DNA from: Bacillus pseudomycoides | Lineage (GTDB): Bacteria > Bacillota > Bacilli > Bacillales > Bacillaceae_G | NCBI RefSeq assembly: GCF_002582035.1 | Contig: NZ_NUQE01000018.1 | Coordinates: forward strand, 51,262-112,789 | DNA: 61,528 nucleotides | Reading direction: 5' to 3' | Part shown: positions 34,475-42,782 of the stretch, in pieces | Position numbering within the stretch: the first letter of the stretch is position 1 | Layout: each line of letters opens with the position of its first letter | Made by a program: the position numbers and the translations under genes | The notes under the pieces: model-generated | Told to the model about the DNA's origin: nothing | Databases searched by the model: none | Seen by the model: only the letters and a program-made list of their open reading frames with translations

Positions 34475-35212
34475 ATGCGAGTAGATGGTAGACAAGCATC
34501 AGATTTGCGCCGTGTGCATATTCATACGAATTATTTAAAACATCCAGAAGGATCAGTACTGATTGAGGTTGGTGATACGAAAGTTATTTGTACAGCAACG
34601 ATTGAAGAAAGGGTTCCTCCGTTTATGAGAGGTGAAGGAAAAGGATGGGTTACAGCTGAGTATTCCATGATTCCTCGTGCAACAGAGCAGCGTACAATTC
34701 GTGAATCGAGTAAAGGAAAAGTAACAGGGCGCACAATGGAAATTCAACGTTTAATAGGACGAGCATTACGTGCCGTTGTTGATTTAGAAGCACTTGGTGA
34801 AAAGACGGTTTGGATTGACTGTGATGTCATTCAAGCTGACGGCGGAACGAGAACTGCTTCTATTACCGGTGCGTATGTTGCGATGGTATTGGCGTTTGAG
34901 AAGCTTGTGGCAGCAGGAAAAGTATCAAAAATTCCAGTGAAAGATTACTTGGCAGCAACGTCTGTTGGAATCGTTGATGAGCAGGGTGTTGTGTTAGATT
35001 TAAATTATGCAGAAGATTCTAATGCGAATGTCGATATGAATGTCATTATGACAGGAAAAGGGCATTTTGTTGAAGTGCAAGGTACGGGAGAAGAAGCGAC
35101 ATTTAGCCGTAATGAATTGAATGAATTGCTTGATACAGCGGAACATGGAATTTTACAGCTTATTGAAATGCAAAAAGAAGCATTAGGTGATATTGTAACT
35201 CATATAGAATAG
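34475..35212 (+). CDS. rph: Ribonuclease PH
   Basis: 245 residues, the normal RNase PH length. A phosphorolytic 3' exonuclease that trims tRNA precursors. Motifs: [12 protein letters not shown] at the start, [15 protein letters not shown] with the phosphate-binding arginines, [20 protein letters not shown] and [11 protein letters not shown]. The ATG at 34475 has AAGGGGG upstream. A longer in-frame reading from 34361 overlaps the gerM terminator. rph, rdgB and the phosphoesterase form a tight operon. Confidence 0.95.
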   Translation: MRVDGRQASDLRRVHIHTNYLKHPEGSVLIEVGDTKVICTATIEERVPPFMRGEGKGWVTAEYSMIPRATEQRTIRESSKGKVTGRTMEIQRLIGRALRAVVDLEALGEKTVWIDCDVIQADGGTRTASITGAYVAMVLAFEKLVAAGKVSKIPVKDYLAATSVGIVDEQGVVLDLNYAEDSNANVDMNVIMTGKGHFVEVQGTGEEATFSRNELNELLDTAEHGILQLIEMQKEALGDIVTHIE

Positions 35213-35222
35213 AGGTTAAAAT

Positions 35223-35834
35223 ATGAAACAAGTTGTAATAGCAACAAAAAATGTAGGGAAATTACGTGAATTTGCAGAGCTATTTGAGAAATTTGATTTA
35301 GAAGTAAAATCACTTCATGATTTTCCTCATATTGAAGAAGTAGAAGAAACAGGTAAAACATTTGAAGAAAACGCCATTTTAAAAGCAGAACATATGTGTA
35401 AACAATTAGATGAAATTGTCATAGCAGATGATTCAGGCTTAATTGTAGATGCCCTGCAGGGGAAACCAGGAGTTCGCTCTGCACGTTATGCAGGAGAGGA
35501 AAAGGATGATCAAGCTAACATTCAAAAGGTTCTAGAAGGATTAAAGGGTATTTCAATGGAGAAACGTACAGCGCGTTTTTATTGCGCATTAGCCGTTGCG
35601 TTTCCACAAGAAGATAAAAAACCATTGATTGTAAACGGAACGTGTGAAGGAAAGATTTTAGAACAACAGCGCGGGGAAAATGGCTTTGGTTATGACCCAA
35701 TCTTTTATGTAGAAGAATACAAAAGCGCAATGGCAGAATTGTCATCCGATGAGAAAAATAAAATTAGTCATCGCGGGCGTGCTCTTCGTAAATTAGAAGA
35801 AAAAATTCCAGTATGGTTTTTGGGAGAAGAATAA
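35223..35834 (+). CDS. rdgB: Non-canonical purine NTP pyrophosphatase (XTP/dITP)
   Basis: 203 residues. Removes ITP, dITP and XTP from the nucleotide pool. Family motifs: [11 protein letters not shown] at the start, [25 protein letters not shown] with the catalytic Asp pair, and [10 protein letters not shown]. The start is 10 bases after rph. It is the counterpart of B. subtilis ysnA. Confidence 0.94.
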   Translation: MKQVVIATKNVGKLREFAELFEKFDLEVKSLHDFPHIEEVEETGKTFEENAILKAEHMCKQLDEIVIADDSGLIVDALQGKPGVRSARYAGEEKDDQANIQKVLEGLKGISMEKRTARFYCALAVAFPQEDKKPLIVNGTCEGKILEQQRGENGFGYDPIFYVEEYKSAMAELSSDEKNKISHRGRALRKLEEKIPVWFLGEE

Positions 35835-35850
35835 TAAGGGAGCGAAACCG

Positions 35851-36357
35851 ATGAAGGCGTTAATTGTGAGCGACAGTCACGGTTCTGTGAAAGAGCTAAA
35901 GCAATTAAAAGAGCGGTATGATGGAAACGTAGATGTGATGATCCATTGCGGTGATTCTGAATTAACATCTCAGCATTCTGAACTAGAAGGGTTTCATGTG
36001 GTGAAAGGAAATTGTGATTTTGTGGGTGATTTTCCGAATGACATCATCACAGATGTACAAAGCACTCGCTTTCTTGTAACACATGGCCATGTATACAATA
36101 TTAAAATGACGCTGCAAACACTTTTATATCGTGCTAAAGAAGCTGAGGCAAATGTTGTTTGCTTTGGTCATTCACATATATTGGGAGCAGAAATCATCGA
36201 TGATATATTGTTTATCAATCCAGGAAGTATTCTCTTGCCACGCTCGCGAAGAGAAAAAACATTTGCTTTATTAGAAATACAAGAAAGCGAAATAGAGATT
36301 CGTTTCCTTACATTAGACGGTGCAATTGTAGCGCAAAAAACGTTTCAAATAGAGTGA
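35851..36357 (+). CDS. ysnB: YfcE/MJ0936-type metallophosphoesterase (YsnB)
   Basis: 168 residues of the calcineurin-like fold. Metal-ligand motifs in order are SDSHG, HCGDSE, KGNCDF, THGHVY and GHSH, a complete set. Small bacterial members hydrolyse phosphodiesters in vitro; the cellular substrate is unknown. It is third in the rph operon, as in B. subtilis. A perfect 19-bp inverted repeat covers its stop codon (36343-36383). Confidence 0.9.
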   Translation: MKALIVSDSHGSVKELKQLKERYDGNVDVMIHCGDSELTSQHSELEGFHVVKGNCDFVGDFPNDIITDVQSTRFLVTHGHVYNIKMTLQTLLYRAKEAEANVVCFGHSHILGAEIIDDILFINPGSILLPRSRREKTFALLEIQESEIEIRFLTLDGAIVAQKTFQIE

Positions 36358-36383
36358 AGAATTTTTCTTCACTCTATTTGAAA
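36343..36383 (+). repeat. Perfect 19-bp inverted repeat at the end of ysnB
   Basis: TTTCAAATAGAGTGAAGAA and its exact complement flank a three-base loop. The right arm is followed by A, not T, so it is not a standard terminator on this strand. It may stabilise the rph operon mRNA end. Confidence 0.7.
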
Positions 36384-36389
36384 AAAATG

Positions 36390-36418
36390 TTGACTTTAGT
36401 TGTTGGCAATAATATAAT
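36390..36418 (+). promoter_or_regulatory. tRNA promoter
   Basis: TTGACT (36390-36395), 17 bases, TATAAT (36413-36418): a near-consensus SigA promoter 40 bases before tRNA-Gly. Confidence 0.85.
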
Positions 36419-36458
36419 AAAGACTGTCGATGAGATATTAGAAAAAATTTCATATCAT

Positions 36459-36532
36459 GCGGGTGTAGTTTAGTGGTAAAACAAGAGCCTTCCAAGCTCT
36501 GGTCGAGAGTTCGATTCTCTTCACCCGCTCCA
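36459..36532 (+). tRNA. tRNA-Gly (TCC)
   Basis: Full cloverleaf. The acceptor GCGGGTG pairs with CACCCGC, discriminator T, encoded CCA at 36530-36532. The anticodon stem AGAGC/GCTCT holds loop CTTCCAA with anticodon TCC at 36491-36493. The T loop is TTCGATT. Confidence 0.96.
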
Positions 36533-36533
36533 T

Positions 36534-36607
<74 letters not shown>

Positions 36608-36609
36608 CT

Positions 36610-36647
36610 AAAAAAACCTTGTTATCTTTTGATAACAAGGTTTTTTG
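36610..36647 (+). terminator. tRNA operon terminator
   Basis: 13-15 bp stem AAAACCTTGTTATC / GATAACAAGGTTTT with T-run, two bases after tRNA-Arg. Confidence 0.92.
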
Positions 36648-36921
36648 TTTGGTTTAAATAATAGATAGTAATTGTGTTATTTAATATGATACAAGAGTAA
36701 AGCATCGGTGGTAAAACTGATGCTTTATTTTTTTATGGTGTTATATTAATTTTTAATAAATTTCTCATTTAGATTTAATTAGATTTTCAGACGAATTTCA
36801 TTAAAAGATATTAAAGTAGGGACTAGATCTTATAATAGCCATCAAATGAATAAACGAGAATCATGAAATGGTTTGAGACATTGATTATCGGCTTAAATAC
36901 AATAAAAAGGAGATGAGTTCA

Positions 36922-38157
36922 TTGGCGAAAAATTTATTCGTTTCTGATGAAGTCGCTGCCGCCCCATCACTAGGCCGGCAGATGTTGAGTAAGGTTCCAG
37001 AAGTCACGATCTTCTTTTGGATCATCAAAATTTTATGTACAACTGTCGGTGAAACATTTGCTGATTTCCTAAATTTCAACCTTGGATTTGGTTTAACTCT
37101 CACTACCATAATTATGGGAATAGCATTTTTCGTTGTATTGTACCTTCAATTCAGAGCAACTAAATATGTTCCAGGCATTTATTGGCTCACTGTTGTTCTT
37201 ATAAGCGTTTTTGGAACGTTGGTAACTGATAATTTGACAGACAATATGGGAGTACCTCTTGAGGTTAGTACGGTAGTTTTCTCCGTGCTGCTAGGTTTAA
37301 CTTTTCTTTTTTGGTATCTCAGTGAAAAAACACTCTCGATACACTCGGTTTATACAAGAAAAAGAGAAGTTTTCTATTGGCTTACCATTCTTTTCACATT
37401 TGCACTTGGAACAGCAGTCGGAGACTTATATTCCGAACAGCTCGGTCTTGGTTACCTTTACACAGGAATAATAGTCATTACTATAATTGGTTGTGTATTT
37501 TTGGCATGGAAATTTTTGAAACTTGATGGGGTATTAGCGTTTTGGATTGCGTATATTCTTACTCGTCCACTCGGAGCATCATTAGGAGATTACTTATCTC
37601 AACCAAAAAATAATGGCGGGTTAGGTTTGGGGACAACAGTTACTAGTGTAATTTTTCTTATAGCTATTTTAGCGATAATCGTTTTTCTTGCTGTTACAAA
37701 AGTTGATACAAAGGCAAAAAGTGATACAGCAGAAACAAACCAAGCGAATGGAAACAAGAAAAATGTTTTGACACAAACCATTGTGGTACTGTGCATTTTC
37801 TTAGTTGTTGGCATAGGCGGTTATGTTTGGCGCAGTAATAATATAGCGCCGCAAGCCGGTTCTGCACAAACTACATTAGCTGGACAGTTAACGGATTTTG
37901 TTAAAATTGAAAGTGATATGCTAAACCATGTAAACTCAAATGACTTTACTTCGGCGAAAAAAGGGGCTGACGATTTGGAACATGAATGGGACGCAGCAGA
38001 GCCTAAACTTAGAAAAATAGATGGCACAACATGGACTAAAATTGATGGAACTATTGACAGTGTATTAGCAGCAGTTCGTTCATCAAACCCTGATGTCAAC
38101 AAGTGCAAATCTGCACTTAACAATTCGCTTAGTGTCATAAACGGAGCGAATAAATAA
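36922..38157 (+). CDS. Multi-spanning membrane protein, COG4705-like, with C-terminal extracytoplasmic domain
   Basis: 411 residues; function unknown. The membrane part holds four internal repeats with a common pattern: TTVGETFADFLN-LGFG, GTLVTDNLTDNMGVP, GTAVGDLYSEQLGLG and GASLGDYLSQPKNNGGLG, each followed by a helix. The first part resembles the COG4705 membrane-anchored proteins. A further helix near 290 leads to a soluble tail of about 105 residues (AGSAQTTLAGQLTDF ... SVINGANK), predicted outside the membrane. TTG at 36922 lies 9 bases after AAGGAG; the ATG at 36913 touches it, so TTG is preferred. Its codon use is more mixed than the neighbours, suggesting later acquisition. Confidence 0.7.
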   Translation: MAKNLFVSDEVAAAPSLGRQMLSKVPEVTIFFWIIKILCTTVGETFADFLNFNLGFGLTLTTIIMGIAFFVVLYLQFRATKYVPGIYWLTVVLISVFGTLVTDNLTDNMGVPLEVSTVVFSVLLGLTFLFWYLSEKTLSIHSVYTRKREVFYWLTILFTFALGTAVGDLYSEQLGLGYLYTGIIVITIIGCVFLAWKFLKLDGVLAFWIAYILTRPLGASLGDYLSQPKNNGGLGLGTTVTSVIFLIAILAIIVFLAVTKVDTKAKSDTAETNQANGNKKNVLTQTIVVLCIFLVVGIGGYVWRSNNIAPQAGSAQTTLAGQLTDFVKIESDMLNHVNSNDFTSAKKGADDLEHEWDAAEPKLRKIDGTTWTKIDGTIDSVLAAVRSSNPDVNKCKSALNNSLSVINGANK

Positions 38158-38180
38158 AAATTTTAGGAATCGCAAATTTG

Positions 38181-38232
38181 AACTGCGCCTCCAATTGTTA
38201 GACACAACTAACAATTGGAGGTGCAGTTTTTT
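38181..38232. terminator. Bidirectional terminator
   Basis: Stem of about 19-21 bp, CTGCGCCTCCAATTGTTAG / CTAACAATTGGAGGTGCAG, with a six-base loop and TTTTTTAGG after it. Confidence 0.88.
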
Positions 38233-38302
38233 AGGTTTTCAATGAATTTTACAGAAAAACTGTAGTTATTAGAAAAAGAAGTAAAAGTAAAATTAGTTTA
38301 GA

Positions 38303-38917
38303 TTAATTGTTAATAAACTTCTCAAATACAAAGCCAAAATCTTTTACATTATATTGTTTCTTTGTATCAATAAGCCAATTGAACGCAATTTGATTAATTT
38401 CTTTAAATTGTGCCGCTACATCTACTTCGGCATTTCTTACGTTGCCTAATGTAGAAGATGCCATTTCCAGGCTCTTATGTGCGTATTGCGTTGCGATATC
38501 ATTTTCGTGAGTGATTTCTGCGATCTTCAGAAGCGCTTTATATAAATCTTTTACTTCTTCAATATGTTTTTTATGTACGTCGATGGAGTAATGCTCTCCG
38601 CCCATATTAAATTTAATCTCAATATCTAAGTCTACTGTCCCTGCTGTTTCAAGCAGAACGTTAGAAATTTTATGAGTGTTGTAATTATAACGGTGAAGTG
38701 TACGTTTCTTACTTACTGCACTTGTTCCGTCAACATGAATAAGAGCTGTATTTGTAAAGCAATACTCATCTGTTTTCGATTTGATTAAAAAATAAATTTT
38801 TTCGTTTTCTTCATGCATGACATAATCATCAGCATCTACTTTATCATAATCAGCAGGGGTAATAACGGACCCAATATCACTTAAACCAAGCATATCAGCT
38901 GCTACTTTTTTAAACAT
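38303..38917 (-). CDS. PH-domain protein (YvbH-like)
   Basis: 204 residues. The N-terminal bacterial PH domain (about 1-125) has TADYDKVDADDYV-type spacing, LIKSKTDEYCFTNTALIHVDG and TVDLDIEIKFNMGGEHYSIDV. A helical C-terminal region (about 130-204) resembles the YvbH oligomerisation domain. Bacterial PH proteins of this type form ring-like oligomers; their cellular role is unclear. Single-gene unit with the terminator at 38181-38232. Confidence 0.82.
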   Translation of the reverse strand: MFKKVAADMLGLSDIGSVITPADYDKVDADDYVMHEENEKIYFLIKSKTDEYCFTNTALIHVDGTSAVSKKRTLHRYNYNTHKISNVLLETAGTVDLDIEIKFNMGGEHYSIDVHKKHIEEVKDLYKALLKIAEITHENDIATQYAHKSLEMASSTLGNVRNAEVDVAAQFKEINQIAFNWLIDTKKQYNVKDFGFVFEKFINN

Positions 38918-39142
38918 AATAATATTTCATCCTCTCGCATTTAATTTCAAAATTATTTCAATGGTATTATATCATGCGTATAGAAAAAAATGTTAAATTA
39001 GGAAGAAATTGATGTGGGATGGAATAAAGTTTTATAAGGGCTACTACTTTTGCTTGAGAAAGTCTTTTAACTTAAGAGTTAAAGCTCCAAAAAATTATCA
39101 AGAAAAAAATAAATTTTGCAGATGACTATCGAGAAATGCCAT

Positions 39143-39178
39143 AAAACTACCTTAGTTTACAATGAGGTAGTTTTTTAA
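39143..39178 (+). terminator. Orphan terminator
   Basis: AAAACTACCT / AGGTAGTTTTTT hairpin with T-run and no upstream gene on this strand. It could close a small RNA or a remnant. Confidence 0.65.
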
Positions 39179-39195
39179 TTTGAGAAATCTTACAA

Positions 39196-39220
39196 TTCTG
39201 TAAGGTACATGTAAGAAAAT
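39196..39220 (+). promoter_or_regulatory. Third GTAAG direct-repeat site
   Basis: CTGTAAGGTACATGTAAGAA has GTAAG at 39200-39204 and again at 39211-39215, 11 bases apart, as in the two sites at the exporter locus. A possible -10 TATACT follows near 39247. The gene downstream encodes a 33-residue membrane peptide. Confidence 0.55.
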
Positions 39221-39287
39221 TCGATGGTAACTATTTCTAAAAAAATTATACTAATGATAACAAAGACGAAGAGAGGAGGGGAAATTA

Positions 39288-39389
39288 ATGAAAGGTTTAG
39301 CTGTAACAGCTTTATCGATTGCTTTTGGAGTTGTTGCTTATGACAAATTGATTGACATGATTAATGTTATAAAACATTTAATTACATAA
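39288..39389 (+). CDS. 33-residue membrane peptide
   Basis: ATG preceded by an excellent ribosome site (GAGAGGAGGGG, 6 bases away). MKGLAVTALSIAFGVVAYDK begins with one hydrophobic helix of about 16 residues. A short amphipathic tail (LIDMINVIKHLIT) follows. Size and shape resemble small stress-induced membrane peptides. The gene lies 72 bases after the GTAAG repeat and 23 bases before another small membrane protein gene. No family was recognised. Confidence 0.6.
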   Translation: MKGLAVTALSIAFGVVAYDKLIDMINVIKHLIT

Positions 39390-39412
39390 ATAAAGATTTA
39401 AGGGGACAAGGA

Positions 39413-39661
39413 ATGGAATGGCTATTAGGAATTATTGGAATTTGTAGTGTAACCTTATTATTCATGTTTCCAATTGGATTAATAAGTTCAAGCATAAGTG
39501 TATTTTTTATGTGTTCAATCATCGGTACAATAATGATTATTATAGTATTAATGAAACGTAGTAAGCCTATTTTCTTTTTTAGCGTCATCGTGATGACGAT
39601 TATTGTTCTTCAAATGATAACCCTCTTTGTATATCCTACTATTATAAAAGCGTTTCATTAG
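39413..39661 (+). CDS. Small membrane protein, 82 residues
   Basis: Three hydrophobic helices (about residues 4-21, 23-46 and 54-75) with a short basic loop MKRSKP. Ribosome site AAGGGGACAAGGA. It follows the 33-residue peptide closely, so the two are one transcription unit under the GTAAG-repeat promoter, ending at the hairpin at 39661. Unrecognised family; overall shape similar to small integral stress proteins. Confidence 0.6.
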   Translation: MEWLLGIIGICSVTLLFMFPIGLISSSISVFFMCSIIGTIMIIIVLMKRSKPIFFFSVIVMTIIVLQMITLFVYPTIIKAFH

Positions 39662-39695
39662 AACTCTCCGCATCGGTAGCTGAGAGTTTTTGTTT
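39661..39695 (+). terminator. Terminator of the small membrane protein operon
   Basis: AACTCTC / GAGAGTTTTTG stem with 13-base loop, directly after the stop. Confidence 0.75.
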
Positions 39696-39892
39696 TTCCT
39701 CCTCCTGTAGGATCTTCACTTGCTTATAAAAAATTCTACTTTCTTATTTTCGGTCAGTATATTCTATTTTTATATAGCAGAAATCTGTATTTTCTTAGTA
39801 AAAACGAACATATTCCAAAGATTGTGTTCCGAACTATCATTTGTTATATTAACTTTAAAGTGTATTGAAAATCTAAAAAAAGAGGCGAGCGT

Positions 39893-40897
39893 ATGGATAA
39901 AAAAGAAAGTACGGTCGTATTGTTTCCGCAGTTGTCAACGCGATTTATCGACGAAGGATTTATTGCATTGCGTGAACGTCGGTTTGAAGAAGCGTTAACA
40001 TGCTTCGAAATGTTGCGCCAGTACGGAGCACAGACAGAGCAATCAGAATTGGCCTCAGTTATTTGTTTACTAGAATTAAAGGAAATGAAAGAAGCGAGAG
40101 AGCGATGTGAGGAATTGCTTGAAACAGGAGAACTTTTATTTCAAGATATTCTCGAAACGTATGTTACGATTTTAGTGCAGACAAATGATTATGAAGGCAT
40201 TATTGAAACGGTACAGTCCGTTTTACAAACGAAAGAAATAACAGAAGAGCAAAAAGAGAAATTAGCACAACTAGCATTGTTTGCAAAGAGTATGTTAGAT
40301 GGTGAAGAAGCAGTAGAGATAAGCAATGATGTATTCTTTGATGAACCTGCGTTTGCCGACGCTTTGCTGAAAGGTGATTATGGGAAGCAACTGCGGGCAA
40401 TAAATCGTCTTCCGAATAGAAATGTCAAAAGTGCGTTGCCAACGCTGCGTAAGTTTTTACTAGATGAAACGAAACACCCGTATATTAAAACTTCCATCTT
40501 ATACGTATTAATGGAAAATCAAATACAAGAAAGCATAGATGTGGAGAAATTCGGTGAGATAATAACGATTATACCGGCTAACTTAGCTCATAATCCATAT
40601 GATACAGGAGAAGTGTTACATATACTGTCTGATCGATTAGAACATGATAATCCAACGATGTATGAGGCGATTATTACATATTGGAGAGAAATGCAAACAA
40701 GCATTTTTCCGTTTCCTTTATTAATAGAGAAAGACAAGTTATGGGCAGCTGTTTTAGAGAGAGTTGGAAGAAAGCGTTTTGGAATGCCAATTCATGAGGA
40801 GCAGCTTCTTCAAGAGTATGATATTACACTTGAAGAATATCATGTTGCATATCAGTGGTTTTTACGTATTGAGAAAGAAGGATTTATGCCAGTATAA
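39893..40897 (+). CDS. ysoA: TPR-like protein (YsoA)
   Basis: 334 residues, soluble and acidic, made of helix pairs. The N-terminal half has TPR-like units (FIALRERRFEEALTCFEML, then ELKEMKEARERCEELLE and TNDYEGIIETVQSVL). The second half is helical without a catalytic motif (PTLRKFLLDETKHPYIKTSI). B. subtilis ysoA encodes a TPR protein directly upstream of tig, the same position as here. Role unknown; a scaffold or chaperone-linked function would fit the context. Confidence 0.82.
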   Translation: MDKKESTVVLFPQLSTRFIDEGFIALRERRFEEALTCFEMLRQYGAQTEQSELASVICLLELKEMKEARERCEELLETGELLFQDILETYVTILVQTNDYEGIIETVQSVLQTKEITEEQKEKLAQLALFAKSMLDGEEAVEISNDVFFDEPAFADALLKGDYGKQLRAINRLPNRNVKSALPTLRKFLLDETKHPYIKTSILYVLMENQIQESIDVEKFGEIITIIPANLAHNPYDTGEVLHILSDRLEHDNPTMYEAIITYWREMQTSIFPFPLLIEKDKLWAAVLERVGRKRFGMPIHEEQLLQEYDITLEEYHVAYQWFLRIEKEGFMPV

Positions 40898-41226
40898 TGA
40901 AAAAGAATGTTTCGGTTATTGAAACGAGAGTATTCTATGTTATAATGTAAGGGTTGCAAAAGGCTGAAATCTGCCTTTTTATAAGAGAATAGAAACAAAT
41001 ATTCTCTTACTTATATGTTTCATATTATTCTCGAACAAAATATACCGTATTTGTCTTTTGGACAAATAGTAGATTGAGAATGATGCGTCCGAAGTTTTTT
41101 ATAACGGATGTAAAGGCTGAATGCATCAGCTTTACAGAGTGTTTATTGTTTCTTTATTAGAAACGATAAATACCTCGATCGCTAGAGGTATGTGCATACA
41201 TTATTATAGTTGGAGGGAAAGAATAA
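40898..41226 (+). promoter_or_regulatory. Long structured leader before tig
   Basis: 329 bases without a gene. They contain a terminator-like hairpin AAAAGGC / GCCTTTTT (40958-40980), a stem ATAAGAGAATA / TATTCTCTTAC (about 40981-41011), a stem around GGCTGA / TCAGCT (41113-41135), and TACCTC / GAGGTA (41171-41190) before the ribosome site. A promoter TTGAAA-N16-TATAAT lies at 40919-40946. It may be a regulated untranslated leader. Confidence 0.4.
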
Positions 41227-42510
41227 ATGGCTGCAAAATGGGAAAAATTAGAAGGTAACGTTGGCGTTTTAACAATCGAAGTTGAGGCGAAAGAAGTAAA
41301 CAACTCTATAGACGCTGCGTTCAAAAAAGTTGTAAAAACAATTAATGTACCAGGCTTCCGTAAAGGAAAAATGCCTCGTCCACTATTCGAACAACGCTTC
41401 GGTGTAGAATCTTTATACCAAGATGCTTTAGATATCATCTTACCAAAAGCATACGGAGAAGCAATTGATGAAACTGGTATCTTCCCAGTTGCTCACCCTG
41501 AAATCGACATCGAGAAATTTGAAAAAGGCGAAAACTTAATTTTCACTGCAAAAGTTACTGTAAAACCTGAAGTGAAATTAGGCGAGTACAAAGGCTTAAC
41601 AGTAGAAAAAGTTGATGCTACTGTAACTGATGAAGATGTAGAGAACGAATTAAAATCTTTACAAGAGCGTCAAGCTGAGCTTGTAGTTAAAGAAGACGGC
41701 ACTGTAGAAAACGGTGCTACAGCTGTAATCGACTTCGAAGGTTTCGTTGATGGCGAAGCATTTGAAGGCGGAAAAGGCGAAAACTACTCTTTAGAAATCG
41801 GTTCTGGTACATTCATCCCAGGATTTGAAGAGCAATTAGTTGGTCTAAAAGCTGGCGAACAAAAAGAAGTGGAAGTATCATTCCCAGAAGAATACCATGC
41901 AGCAGAATTAGCTGGTAAACCAGCAACATTTAAAGTAACAGTTCATGAAATTAAAGTGAAAGAACTTCCTGCTTTAGATGATGAGTTCGCTAAAGATGCA
42001 AACGAAGAAGTAGCAACTCTTGATGAGTTAAAAGCAAAACTTCGTGAAAACTTAGAAGAGAACAAAAAACATGAAGCTGAGCACAAACTTCGTGACGAAG
42101 TAGTAGAAAAAGCTGCTGCAAATGCAGAAGTTGACATTCCAGAAGCAATGATCGAAACTGAGTTAGATCGTATGGTTCGCGAATTCGAGCAACGCTTAAG
42201 CTACCAAGGCATGAACTTAGAGCTTTACTACCAATTCACAGGTACTGATGAAGCAAAATTAAAAGAACAAATGAAAGAAGACGCAGCAAAACGCGTAACA
42301 ACTAACCTTGTTCTTGAAGCAATCATCAAAGCTGAAAACATTGAAGTAACAGAAGAAGAAGTAAATGCAGAAGTTGAAAAAATGGCTGAAATGTACAATA
42401 TGCCAGTAGACGCTGTGAAACAAGCTCTTGGTAACGTTGAGGGTGTAAAAGAAGACCTTCAAGTTCGTAAAGCAGTAGATTTCTTAGTAGATAACAGCAA
42501 GGCTGCATAA
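41227..42510 (+). CDS. tig: Trigger factor
   Basis: 427 residues. Ribosome-bound chaperone with peptidyl-prolyl isomerase activity that receives nascent chains. The N-terminal ribosome-binding domain has the GFRKGKMPR signature near residue 42. A FKBP-like PPIase spans about 150-245 ([20 protein letters not shown] ... [11 protein letters not shown]). The C-terminal helical cradle is rich in Glu, Lys and Ala. Codon use is strongly that of abundant proteins. It lies upstream of clpX, as in B. subtilis. Confidence 0.97.
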   Translation: MAAKWEKLEGNVGVLTIEVEAKEVNNSIDAAFKKVVKTINVPGFRKGKMPRPLFEQRFGVESLYQDALDIILPKAYGEAIDETGIFPVAHPEIDIEKFEKGENLIFTAKVTVKPEVKLGEYKGLTVEKVDATVTDEDVENELKSLQERQAELVVKEDGTVENGATAVIDFEGFVDGEAFEGGKGENYSLEIGSGTFIPGFEEQLVGLKAGEQKEVEVSFPEEYHAAELAGKPATFKVTVHEIKVKELPALDDEFAKDANEEVATLDELKAKLRENLEENKKHEAEHKLRDEVVEKAAANAEVDIPEAMIETELDRMVREFEQRLSYQGMNLELYYQFTGTDEAKLKEQMKEDAAKRVTTNLVLEAIIKAENIEVTEEEVNAEVEKMAEMYNMPVDAVKQALGNVEGVKEDLQVRKAVDFLVDNSKAA

Positions 42511-42516
42511 TAAAAT

Positions 42517-42549
42517 AACAAGGCGCGACATTGCTCGTGCCTTGTTTTA
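42517..42549 (+). terminator. tig terminator
   Basis: AACAAGGCGCGA / TCGTGCCTTGTTTT hairpin (one mismatch) followed by T's, seven bases after tig. Confidence 0.88.
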
Positions 42550-42782
42550 TAAATATAAATATAAATATATTTGTAAAACATTTTTATTATGAAGAAGGAA
42601 ATGATTCTTCGAAAGTCGAATATACATATTTCAAAAGTTTTAAAAAAATTTTTATTTGTACATAACTAACTATATTATTTGTATTTCTCGCCACGTAGTG
42701 ACATAATATGTATTTACATACGATACATTTATCGTGTACATACGAAGGCAAGGTTTTAGCACTTTGTAAGGGGTGTGAAAAT

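Larger units (their letters stand above)
38918..39287. other. Intergenic stretch with an orphan terminator and a GTAAG repeat
   Basis: There is no convincing gene in these 370 bases. They hold the promoter region of the YvbH-like gene, a terminator hairpin at 39143-39178 with no gene in front of it on the plus strand, and the GTAAG-N6-GTAAG repeat at 39200-39215 before the small peptide gene. Stop-interrupted reading around 39020-39110 hints at a decayed coding sequence. Confidence 0.5.
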
